Shown here one piece after another: positions 26,305 through 33,616 of a DNA stretch of 64,000 nucleotides. Position 1 is the stretch's first letter, and every line of letters begins with the position of its first letter. Under the pieces are notes generated by a model that ran no database searches, was not told the DNA's origin, and saw nothing but the letters and a program-made list of their open reading frames with translations. The stretch is from G963422745 sp965214285 (lineage in GTDB: Bacteria > Actinomycetota > Acidimicrobiia > Acidimicrobiales > Aldehydirespiratoraceae), in contig OZ243946.1 of assembly GCA_965214285.1 (NCBI GenBank), positions 2,728,001-2,792,000 of the forward strand, given 5' to 3'. Position numbers and translations under genes: made by a program.

Positions 26305-26568
26305 TCAGGATCGTGGCCGCGGGCCGTCCTCGACGATCGCGGTGACGGCCTTGCGGCCGAGGCCCGACACTTCGGCGATCTGGCGCAGCGAGGCACCGCA
26401 GCGGTGGGCGACGCGGATCATGTCGTCGCGGATCGAGGCCTCCTTGGCCGCTCTCTGTGCTTGCAAGCCGACCACCACCAGAGCAGCCCCCGCCTCGTAG
26501 TCGTCGCTGATGCGATGCTTGCCCATCGCCGCCTCCGCAGCAGACGCCTCGGCTTCGCTGTAGCTCAT
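26305..26568 (-). CDS. Small helix-turn-helix protein
   Basis: 87 residues. The C-terminal half (RVAHRCGASLRQIAEVSGLG then RKAVTAIVED) is a resolvase/transposase-type HTH; the N-terminal half is helical and Ala/Glu-rich. The ATG at 26568 overlaps the stop of the 52-codon gene upstream as ATGA. Probably a regulator or the DNA-binding part of a recombinase-like protein. Part of its 3' end is duplicated at 23387-23520. Confidence 0.65.
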   Translation of the reverse strand: MSYSEAEASAAEAAMGKHRISDDYEAGAALVVVGLQAQRAAKEASIRDDMIRVAHRCGASLRQIAEVSGLGRKAVTAIVEDGPRPRS

Positions 26569-26723
26569 GGCTCCTCCCTCAGGCCGCGGGCCAGCTTGTC
26601 TCGCAGAACCATGAGCGTCGCGACTCGCGGCGACAGCTCGCCGGACTCCTCGGCCGAGTTCAGCCGGGCGACGACCATCCCCAACAGCTCCAGGGCTTCG
26701 ATTCGCGCGAGATCGAGGCGCAT
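26565..26723 (-). CDS. 52-residue helical protein upstream of the HTH gene
   Basis: The small ORF encodes MRLDLARIEALELLGMVVAR followed by a charged helix ending LARGLREEP. It overlaps the HTH gene by 4 bp (ATGA), so the two form a mini-operon. An antitoxin-like or dimerisation role is only a guess; I recognise no family. Confidence 0.5.
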   Translation of the reverse strand: MRLDLARIEALELLGMVVARLNSAEESGELSPRVATLMVLRDKLARGLREEP

Positions 26724-26756
26724 CACGACCGGACCTTAGCAACCCTCAGGTGCGGT

Positions 26757-26776
26757 TGGGACCAATGCTGGTCCCA
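26757..26776. promoter_or_regulatory. Perfect 8-bp palindrome between divergent operons
   Basis: TGGGACCA and TGGTCCCA flank ATGC, between the minus-strand mini-operon (start 26723) and vapB (26860). It could be an operator for either or a transcript hairpin. Confidence 0.4.
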
Positions 26777-26846
26777 GATGAGCCACTAGGCGAGGGGATT
26801 GAGAGCGGGCGCGGGGCAGAGGTGGAGCAAAACGGCTGCTGCCTGC

Positions 26847-26852
26847 TATCTT
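26847..26852 (+). promoter_or_regulatory. -10 box of the antitoxin gene
   Basis: TATCTT, seven bases before the ATG at 26860. Confidence 0.55.
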
Positions 26853-26859
26853 CGGGCCT

Positions 26860-27075
26860 ATGGCTGCCAGCACGACCACCGAACCGCAGGCGCACCCCAC
26901 AGCCGAGCCGACGGGCGTCAGGAAGAAGGGGACCCTCGACGAACTGATCGAGGCTGGACTGGCGACGCCACCTACCTGCAGCATCGCCGACCTGCCGCCA
27001 CCTTTGCCGCGGAAGCCGGGCGAGCCGACGTTGACGGAGATCCTGCTCGAAATGCGGGACGAAGCTCTCTACTGA
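26860..27075 (+). CDS. VapB-like antitoxin
   Basis: 71 residues, placed 12 bp before the PIN toxin gene. The disordered Thr/Pro-rich start is followed by KKGTLDELIEAGLATPP and a C-terminal helix (LTEILLEMRDEALY), a pattern seen in antitoxins that wrap around VapC. No clear DNA-binding fold is visible in the first half, so autoregulation is uncertain. Assignment rests on size and context. Confidence 0.7.
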   Translation: MAASTTTEPQAHPTAEPTGVRKKGTLDELIEAGLATPPTCSIADLPPPLPRKPGEPTLTEILLEMRDEALY

Positions 27076-27087
27076 GTTGCTGCTGAG

Positions 27088-27477
27088 TTGGCCTTCTACA
27101 TCGACACGTCGGCTTTGGTGAAGCTGATCAGCGCCGAGCCGGAATCGGATGCCCTGCGGGAATGGATGGAAGCCGCCGAGCGTCGTTTTGCGACTGGAAT
27201 CCTGACGCGAACCGAGTTGCTGATCGCTGCCCGTCGCAAGTCTCCGGAACTGGCGCACCGGGCCCAGCGGGTGATGGGTCCCCTCACTGCGCTCGCGATC
27301 ACCGACGAGATGTACGTCGAAGCCGGTACGGCACATGATCCCATTCTCCGAGCGCAGGACGCGATCCATGTGACGACAGCGCTTTCGGTAGAGAACCTGG
27401 AAGGCGTCGTGACCTACGACCATCGCATGGCCAGCGCCGCGGAAGCCGAGGGGATTCCGGTGCTGGCGCCTGGCTGA
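27088..27477 (+). CDS. vapC: VapC-type PIN domain ribonuclease toxin
   Basis: 129 residues with the four acidic PIN positions in place: D6 (FYIDTSALVK), E43 (TRTELL), D91 (LRAQDAIHVTTA) and D111 (VVTYDHRM). VapC toxins cut tRNA or rRNA in a metal-dependent way. The start is TTG at 27088; no other start codon keeps the conserved first strand. It follows the antitoxin in one operon. Confidence 0.9.
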   Translation: MAFYIDTSALVKLISAEPESDALREWMEAAERRFATGILTRTELLIAARRKSPELAHRAQRVMGPLTALAITDEMYVEAGTAHDPILRAQDAIHVTTALSVENLEGVVTYDHRMASAAEAEGIPVLAPG

Positions 27478-27549
27478 CCGGCCCGGATCGCAGCGTCGAT
27501 CACGGCGGGGCTGGGGAAGGCGGGGCCGGGGAGTCTGGCGGTGGTGGGC

Positions 27550-27555
27550 TAGCGT
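27550..27555 (+). promoter_or_regulatory. -10 box of the DUF1156 gene
   Basis: TAGCGT, eight bases before the GTG at 27564. Confidence 0.5.
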
Positions 27556-27563
27556 CGCGGGCC

Positions 27564-30371
27564 GTGGTGAGCGGGCGCAGGCCGAAGCTGATCGAGGTGG
27601 CGCTGCCGTTGGCGGCGATCAGCGCCGAGGCGGCGCGGGAGAAGTCGATACGCCACGGCCATCCCTCCACGTTGCATCTGTGGTGGGCGCGGCGGCCGTT
27701 GGCGGCGGCGCGGGCGGTGATCTGGGCGTCGCTGGTCGACGACCCGTCCGGCGACGAGTCACTGACGCCTGAGGAGCAGCAGGCGGAACGGCTGCGGCTG
27801 TTCGGGATCCTGGAGCGGCTGGTGGTCTGGGAGAACTCGAATGACGCTGGTGTGTTGGCCGAGGCGCGCGTGGAGATCGAGCGCTGCTTCCCCGACGGCG
27901 CGCCGCCGATCCTGGATCCCTTCGGGGGCGGCGGGGCGATCCCGTTGGAGGCGCAGCGGCTGGGCCTGAAGGCGCTGTCGGGCGATCTGAACCCGGTGGC
28001 GGTGCTGATCCAAAAGGCCATGGTCGAGACCCCCCCCCGGTTTGGAGGCCTGCCGCCGGTTCACCCGGAGCTGCGCACCGAGATCGGCACCTGGGAACGA
28101 GCCCAGGGCCTGGCCGCGGACGTGGAGGCCTACGGACAGTGGATGCGCGACGAGGCCCAGCGCCGCATCGGGCACCTCTACCCCGATGCCACCGGGCCGA
28201 ACGGCGAGAAGCTGACGCCGATCGCCTGGATCTGGGCGCGCACGGTCGACTCGCCCGATCCGGCCTGGCGCGGGCATGTGCCGCTGGTTGCCTCGTGGCA
28301 TCTCGCAAAGCGCAGGGGCAAGCCGCCGGTGTGGGTCGAGCCGATCATCCACCGCGAAACGCGGACCATCAGCTACGAGATCCGAACAGGCGGCGAGCCC
28401 ACGCTCGATCGCACATCTGGACGCGGCAGCGGGCGCTGCATCGCCACCCACGCAGCCATCACCAGCGACTACATCAAAGCCGAAGGCAAGGCCGGGCGGA
28501 TGGGCGCCCACCTGATGGCCGTCGTCGCCGAGGGAGAACGAGGCCGCGTCTACTGCCAGGCGTCCGACGCCGACACCCACGCCGCCGAGCAAGCCGAGCC
28601 GGACTGGGTGCCTGCAGGGAGCAACCCCGAGAAGCTCACCGGGGGAACGGTCTTCGTATACGGCCTCGACGAGTGGAGAAAGCTCTTCACGCCGCGGCAG
28701 CTCGTCGCCCTGACCACGTTCAGCGATCTGCTAGCTGAGGTGCGGGAGATGGTGCTGGCCGACGCGGCAACGGCTGGCATGGAGGCCGGCGGGGTCGGTT
28801 CCCGAGAAGGCGGATCAGGGGCCACGGCGGACACAGCAGACGGGGTGCGGCTGCGCGACGGCGGCAGCGGCGCGGCGGCGTATGCGGACGCGGTCGTGAC
28901 GTATCTGGCGTTCGCTGTGGACCGATGTGCTGACCGTTGGTCCACCATCAGCACGTGGCAGAACATCGGGGAGAAGATTCGGAGCACGTTTGCGCGGCAG
29001 GCGATTCCGATGACTTGGGACTTCGCTGAGGCCAATCCGTTCTCGGACTCCAGCGGCAATTGGATGGCGATGGTCGACTGGGTCTGGAAGGTGATCGACC
29101 GCCTGCCTGCTGATGAAGAGGGCGAGGTTGTGCAGCGCGATGCGAAAGCGCGGGTGCGGGAGTGCGCCGGCGCGGTGGTCTGCACCGATCCGCCTTACTA
29201 CGACAACATCTCCTATGGGGACTTGTCGGACTTCTTCTTCGTGTGGCTGCGCCGCAACGTCGGCGGCATCTGGCCCGACGAGTGCGCCACGCTGCTGACC
29301 CCCAAGGGCGAGGAGATGATCGCCAACCGCTACCGAGCCGGCTCGAAGGAGAAAGCACAGCAGCACTTCGAGGACGGCATGGCCGGGTTCATGGCCGAGG
29401 TCGCCACGTCTGCGACCGCCGATGTGCCTGCGACGGTCTTCTATGCCTACAAGGCCGTCGAGGCCGAAGACGGCGGGGTCCGCTCCACGGGCTGGGACAC
29501 GTTCCTGCAGGGCGTGATCGACGCTGGGATGCAGGTGACCGCCACCTGGCCGCTGCGCACCGAGCTCGCCAACCGGCCAAGAGGGCTTGGCTCGAACGCG
29601 TTGGCGTCGTCGGTGGTGCTGGCGTGCCGGCCGCGGCCCGCGGATGCCGCGTTGGGTTCGCGCGGCGAGTTCGTGAACGCGTTGCGCGACGAGCTGCCCG
29701 AGGCGGTGCGGGTGCTCCAGACCGGCAACATCGCCCCGGTCGACATGGCCCAGTCGACCATCGGGCCTGGCATCGGCATCTTCTCGCGCTACGCCAGGAT
29801 CATCTATGCCGACGGCAGGAACATGCCCGTGGCCGAGGCTCTGACGCTCATCAACGCGGTGCTGGGCGAGATCGTCGACGGCGAGGAGACCGAGCTCGAC
29901 GCCGACAGCCGTTTTGCGATCACCTGGTTCGAGCAGCACCGCTTCGAGCCAGGGCCGTCGGGCGACGCCGACAGCGTGGCCCGGGCCAAGAACACGTCGC
30001 TGAGCGGCATCTTGCAGTCCGGCATCGGCGAGACCAGCGCCGGCAAGTTCCGGCTCTACCATCGCGAAGAACTCGACGAGGAGTGGGACCCGATCCAAGA
30101 CAAGCGGCTCACCGTCTGGGAAGCCACCCAGCACCTCGCCGCCACCCTGTGGCGCTCCGAGAGCCAGGCCGCTGTACTGGCCGAGCGGCTCGGCGGGGTC
30201 GGCGAGCGGGCGCGCTGGCTGGCCTACGTGCTCTACGACAAGGCCAATGCCATGGGCTGGCCAGAGGAGGCCGCCGTGTACAACAACCTCATCAACGTCT
30301 GGAGCGACTTCTCCCGCATCGCGGCAGCCCTGCAACGAGAAGCCGAGCAGCAGGCCCTCGACGTGCCCTGA
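27564..30371 (+). CDS. DUF1156 domain DNA methyltransferase, orphan
   Basis: 935 residues. The DUF1156 N-terminus (KLIEVALPLAAISAEAAREK...HLWWARRPLAAARA), the SAM-binding loop DPFGGGGAIPLEAQRLGL (about 112) and the amino-methyltransferase motif TDPPYYDNISYGDL (about 539) are all present, so it should methylate adenine-N6 or cytosine-N4. The family is known from defence islands, usually with DUF499 and helicase partners. None of these is next to it: VapBC is upstream and a repeat-flanked cassette downstream. It appears full-length. Confidence 0.82.
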   Translation: MVSGRRPKLIEVALPLAAISAEAAREKSIRHGHPSTLHLWWARRPLAAARAVIWASLVDDPSGDESLTPEEQQAERLRLFGILERLVVWENSNDAGVLAEARVEIERCFPDGAPPILDPFGGGGAIPLEAQRLGLKALSGDLNPVAVLIQKAMVETPPRFGGLPPVHPELRTEIGTWERAQGLAADVEAYGQWMRDEAQRRIGHLYPDATGPNGEKLTPIAWIWARTVDSPDPAWRGHVPLVASWHLAKRRGKPPVWVEPIIHRETRTISYEIRTGGEPTLDRTSGRGSGRCIATHAAITSDYIKAEGKAGRMGAHLMAVVAEGERGRVYCQASDADTHAAEQAEPDWVPAGSNPEKLTGGTVFVYGLDEWRKLFTPRQLVALTTFSDLLAEVREMVLADAATAGMEAGGVGSREGGSGATADTADGVRLRDGGSGAAAYADAVVTYLAFAVDRCADRWSTISTWQNIGEKIRSTFARQAIPMTWDFAEANPFSDSSGNWMAMVDWVWKVIDRLPADEEGEVVQRDAKARVRECAGAVVCTDPPYYDNISYGDLSDFFFVWLRRNVGGIWPDECATLLTPKGEEMIANRYRAGSKEKAQQHFEDGMAGFMAEVATSATADVPATVFYAYKAVEAEDGGVRSTGWDTFLQGVIDAGMQVTATWPLRTELANRPRGLGSNALASSVVLACRPRPADAALGSRGEFVNALRDELPEAVRVLQTGNIAPVDMAQSTIGPGIGIFSRYARIIYADGRNMPVAEALTLINAVLGEIVDGEETELDADSRFAITWFEQHRFEPGPSGDADSVARAKNTSLSGILQSGIGETSAGKFRLYHREELDEEWDPIQDKRLTVWEATQHLAATLWRSESQAAVLAERLGGVGERARWLAYVLYDKANAMGWPEEAAVYNNLINVWSDFSRIAAALQREAEQQALDVP

Positions 30372-30385
30372 ACACGGCCCGGGCG

Positions 30386-30527
30386 GTGCTATAGTCGGCG
30401 ATCTAGACCCCGGAACCGTCCCTGCCTCTGGCAAACGGCCGGGGTTGCCCAATTCTGAGGGGCAGGTCTCGGCTCTCGGGGGGAAGTTCGGCGGGGAAGG
30501 TATCGGCGGATGCCTCATGCGGTCTAG
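30386..30527 (+). repeat. Structured repeat, copy A
   Basis: Starts with TGCTATAGTCGGC, then a 39-nt hairpin (30406-30444) with stems ACCCCGG/CCGGGGT, CCGT/ACGG and TGCC/GGCA, then a conserved GC-rich tail to GGCGGATGCC (30513). Inverted arms CTAGACC (30402) and GGTCTAG (30521) bracket this copy. It lies just after the DUF1156 gene and includes the stop codon of the opposing gene at 30524. Confidence 0.8.
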
Positions 30528-30832
30528 TCGTCCGGCCATTCGCTTTCGATGATCGCACGAAGCAGTTCGACCGTGCCGTCGCTGCGAAGCTGTGCCTGCA
30601 CGACGATGAGCGGGACCACTGTCCCGAGATGCCAGTGCTCGCGGTAGTCGGGGCGCCCCACTACGAACTGGTGGAGCTGGTCGAAGTTCTCAGCGAAGAC
30701 CGCCACGATCCGAGGATGCTTGATCTCTTCGTAGTCGGCAAGCGACGGCTCCCCGAGCGGTCCTCGTTGTGCCGGGAACGCCGAATGAATGCGCGCCCAA
30801 TAGTCCGATCCCGTGTCGACTCGATAGACCAC
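30524..30832 (-). CDS. Hypothetical protein, second gene of the repeat-flanked cassette
   Basis: 102 residues with no family I recognise. An alternating hydrophobic pattern (IVAVFAENFDQLHQFVVG; VPLIVVQAQLRSDGTVELL) suggests a compact alpha/beta fold; no signal peptide. GTG 30832 is the likely start, five bases after the upstream stop. It may be one half of a toxin-antitoxin-like or nuclease-type pair; that is a guess from the arrangement alone. Confidence 0.55.
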   Translation of the reverse strand: MVYRVDTGSDYWARIHSAFPAQRGPLGEPSLADYEEIKHPRIVAVFAENFDQLHQFVVGRPDYREHWHLGTVVPLIVVQAQLRSDGTVELLRAIIESEWPDD

Positions 30833-30837
30833 GACGG

Positions 30838-31176
30838 TCAGGCTGGCTGGTCTTGGCGTTGTGCTCGACGCTGCGCCACCGCGATCTTGTGGCCCGCCTC
30901 GGCTAGCTCTCGGGCCTCTTTGCCTTCCTCGGCTTCGATTCGCTCGAAAATCTCCGTCGGCGGCTGGTCGGACAGAGCCTCGAAGGCCGCGCGGTACGCA
31001 GGCGTGTCGGCCAGGGCAGCGTGGGCGGCATTGTCGGCCGAGCACTCCTCGGGAGTCATGTCCCGCTTGACGGCGAGAATGTCGTCGATGGTGCCGTTGG
31101 CGCGCATGTCCGCCCAGAGCTCCACCCACAGACCGGCAGCCCGCATCTCTGCCCATCTGTGCTGATGGCTGTCCAC
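30838..31176 (-). CDS. Hypothetical helical protein, first gene of the repeat-flanked cassette
   Basis: 112 residues, mostly helical and acidic: AAGLWVELWADMRANGTIDD, then REL-like and EERIEAEEGKEARELAE-type helices, ending in a basic QRRAQRQDQ tail. No family recognised. The likely start is GTG 31176, with ATG 31146 as the alternative. It is followed five bases later by the gene at 30832. Both lie between repeat copies A and B. Confidence 0.5.
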   Translation of the reverse strand: MDSHQHRWAEMRAAGLWVELWADMRANGTIDDILAVKRDMTPEECSADNAAHAALADTPAYRAAFEALSDQPPTEIFERIEAEEGKEARELAEAGHKIAVAQRRAQRQDQPA

Positions 31177-31244
31177 GGGCTCACGATAGCAAAGGGCGAT
31201 CGGGCTGAGCGCGCCGTGAGACCGAGATGGCGCTGGTTGGCCCC

Positions 31245-31357
31245 GTAGACCCCGGAACCGTCCCTGCCACCGGCAAACGGCCGGGGTTGCCCAATTCTGA
31301 GGGGAAGGTCTCGGCTCTCGGGAGGAAGCTCGACGGGGAGGTCGCGGCGGATGCCGC
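31245..31357 (+). repeat. Structured repeat, copy B
   Basis: The same 39-nt hairpin at 31249-31287 and the same tail through GGCGGATGCCGC, but without the TGCTATAGTCGGC head. Differences from copy A inside the hairpin fall only in the terminal loop (ACC instead of TCT). Confidence 0.8.
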
Positions 31358-31396
31358 AAACAGCCAGGTGTCTCGTGAGCCGCCGCCGGCAGCGCG

Positions 31397-31518
31397 TGCT
31401 ATAGTCGGCCTCCAGACCCCGGAACCGTCAATGCCACTGGCAAACGGCCGGGGTTGCCCAATTCTGAGGGGAAGCTCTCGGGGGGAAGTTCGGCGGGGAG
31501 GGTATCGGCGGATGCCGC
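31397..31518 (+). repeat. Structured repeat, copy C
   Basis: Has the TGCTATAGTCGGC head, the hairpin at 31416-31454 (loop ACT, internal bulge CAA instead of CCC) and the tail, shortened by about ten bases after GAGGGG. It ends 48 bp before surE. Confidence 0.8.
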
Positions 31519-31553
31519 GAGCGGCGGGATGCAGCCCCACACAGCGGCACGGC

Positions 31554-31559
31554 TAGGGT
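31554..31559 (+). promoter_or_regulatory. -10 box of surE
   Basis: TAGGGT, six bases before the GTG at 31566. Confidence 0.6.
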
Positions 31560-31565
31560 CGCCGG

Positions 31566-32390
31566 GTGCGCATCCTGGTCACCAACGACGACGGCATCGA
31601 CTCCATCGGCCTGCACGTGCTGGCCAGGGCCATGCGCTCCGTCGGCGACGTGGTGGTGGTCGCACCCGACACCGAGTACTCCGGCTACGGCGCCGCCCTC
31701 GGCCCGCTGCACTTGATGCAGCCCGACGTACACCGCGCCCAGATCAACGGCATCGACGAGGCCTGGTCGGTCAGCGCCCCGCCGGGGCTGTGCGCCATGT
31801 TCGGGCGGCTCGGCGTGTTCGGCGAGATCGACCTGGTCGTCTCCGGCATCAACCCCGGCGCCAACGTGGGCCGTGCCGTCTACCACTCCGGCACCGTCGG
31901 CGCCTGCCTGACCGCACGCAACGGCGGCATCAGCGGCGTGGCCGTGAGCCAGTCCGTGGACTTCTTCGGCGTCGAGGGCCAGGGCTGGGAGGGCGTGCTT
32001 CAGAACCAGCAGTGGCAGGGCGCAGCGGACGTGGCGGCGCTGGCGGTGGCCGAGCTGGCCGCCCACATGCCCGCCGAGCCCGTCGTGTTGAACCTCAACG
32101 TCCCCAACAAGCCCGCAGCGGAGATGCGCGGCTGGCGGCGCTGTCGGGTGGGCAACGAGCCGCCCCGCTCGATGGCCCAGGCGGAGCTCACGCCCAAGCC
32201 GGGCCACAGCGACGCCTTCCACGTGAAGATGAGCTGGGGCGAGGCCATCGAGATACCCGAGGACGCCGACGGCGGAGCGGTCATGGCCGGCTATGCGTCG
32301 CTGAGCTGGCTGGGGCGCCTGGAGGCCGAGGACCCCGGCCTCGACTGCGTGGCCAAGGTCGAATCCGCGCTCGACCGCCTCTTCGCCTGA
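31566..32390 (+). CDS. surE: 5'/3'-nucleotidase SurE
   Basis: 274 residues. MRILVTNDDG at the N-terminus carries the metal-binding Asp pair (D8, D9); SGYGAALG and VSGINPGANVGRAVYHSGTVG supply the other ligands and the phosphate loop. SurE removes phosphate from nucleoside monophosphates and short polyphosphates in the cytoplasm. The GTG start is fixed by the conserved N-terminus and the -10 box. Confidence 0.93.
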   Translation: MRILVTNDDGIDSIGLHVLARAMRSVGDVVVVAPDTEYSGYGAALGPLHLMQPDVHRAQINGIDEAWSVSAPPGLCAMFGRLGVFGEIDLVVSGINPGANVGRAVYHSGTVGACLTARNGGISGVAVSQSVDFFGVEGQGWEGVLQNQQWQGAADVAALAVAELAAHMPAEPVVLNLNVPNKPAAEMRGWRRCRVGNEPPRSMAQAELTPKPGHSDAFHVKMSWGEAIEIPEDADGGAVMAGYASLSWLGRLEAEDPGLDCVAKVESALDRLFA

Positions 32391-32417
32391 GCCGCTGCGC
32401 TCGGCAATGATGCAGCC

Positions 32418-33536
32418 GTGAGCGCCGAGCTGCCGATCGTCGTCGACCCGGCGGAGGTCAGCGTCGAATGGCTGAACGCCGTGCTGGCAGGCGCGGGCTG
32501 CGAGGCCGAGGCGACGGGCTTCGAGCGCAGCGCCGTGGGCACCGGTCAGATGGCCCACAACGAGCGCTACCTGCTGCACTACGCCGACGCCGCGCACACC
32601 GAGCGCAGCGGGCCGGCAGACGCAGGGCCAGAGCACGCAGAGCCAGGGCGGGCAAGGCCGGCGTCGCTGGTGATCAAGTTCCCGTCGCCGGACGAGACCA
32701 GCAGGGCCGCGGGCGCAGCAGGCGGCTACGAGCGGGAGGTGCGCTTCTACACCGAGCTGGCCCCCACGCTGGGGGTGTCGACGCCCGAGTGCCTCTTCGG
32801 GGCGGTGTCGGATGACTCCAGCGTGTTCACGCTGGTCCTCGAAGACCTGGCGCCGGCCGAGCAGGGCGACCAGATCGCCGGCGCGTCCGACAGCCAGATC
32901 GTCGCCGCGGCGGCGAACCTGGCAGGCCTGCACGGTCCGCGCTGGGACGACCCCGGCCTGGCCGACATCGCCTGGCTGAGCAGCGACAGCGACCAGGCGG
33001 TTGGCTACGTCGAGATGGTGATGCCGATCTTCCTGGAGCGCTACGCCCAGCGCCTGTCCGAGCGTGCCCGGCAGGTCTTCAGCGAGTTCGGCGCCCGCTG
33101 CGGCAACTGGCTCGCAGCCCAAGGCGACCACGCCACGCTCGTCCACGGCGACTACCGGCTCGACAACCTGATGTTCGCCGGCGCTGCAGGCGGGCGCCCG
33201 GTCACGGCGGTGGACTGGCAGACCCTCAGCCTGGGCTCGGCGGGCCGCGACCTCGCCTACCTGCTCGGCACCTGCTGCGAGCCCGCCCAGCGGCGCCGGG
33301 TCGAGCCCGCGGCGCTGGACGCCTACCGTGAGGCGATGGCCGCGCACGGCGTGGAGCTGGGTCCGGGCCGGCTGGCCGCGATCTGCGCGCTCGGGTCGTT
33401 TCAGGGACCGTTCATCACCGCCCTGGGCTCGATCATGGTGGGCCAGACCGAGCGCGGCGACGACATGTTCATGGCCATGGCCGAGCGCAGCGCGGCCCTG
33501 ATCGCGGACTGCGACGCCCTCGACCTCATCGCCTGA
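32418..33536 (+). CDS. Aminoglycoside phosphotransferase-like (APH/ecdysteroid-kinase type) kinase
   Basis: 372 residues with a protein-kinase-like fold. The catalytic loop is LVHGDYRLDNLMFAG (about 237-251) and the metal Asp lies in AVDWQTLSLGSAGRDLAYLL. An insert near 60 is Ala/Gly-rich. Homologues phosphorylate small molecules; in actinobacteria they often sit with acyl-CoA genes and are not antibiotic resistance enzymes as such. Substrate unknown. It begins 27 bp after surE. Confidence 0.8.
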   Translation: MSAELPIVVDPAEVSVEWLNAVLAGAGCEAEATGFERSAVGTGQMAHNERYLLHYADAAHTERSGPADAGPEHAEPGRARPASLVIKFPSPDETSRAAGAAGGYEREVRFYTELAPTLGVSTPECLFGAVSDDSSVFTLVLEDLAPAEQGDQIAGASDSQIVAAAANLAGLHGPRWDDPGLADIAWLSSDSDQAVGYVEMVMPIFLERYAQRLSERARQVFSEFGARCGNWLAAQGDHATLVHGDYRLDNLMFAGAAGGRPVTAVDWQTLSLGSAGRDLAYLLGTCCEPAQRRRVEPAALDAYREAMAAHGVELGPGRLAAICALGSFQGPFITALGSIMVGQTERGDDMFMAMAERSAALIADCDALDLIA

Positions 33537-33616
33537 AGGCCTCAGACAACGGCGACACCGACGACCCGCACGCCATGAGTTCTGCCCGGCGCCGCGCAGC
33601 GGGCACAATGGCAGCC

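Noticed and set aside
31416..31454. Cobalamin riboswitch, because of a GCCACTGG stretch in copy C
   Set aside because: The GCCACTG string is only the hairpin tip and differs in copies A and B; the other conserved riboswitch parts are absent.
30386..31518. Integron attC sites
   Set aside because: The repeats lack RYYYAAC and GTTRRRY core sites and no integrase gene is in the window.
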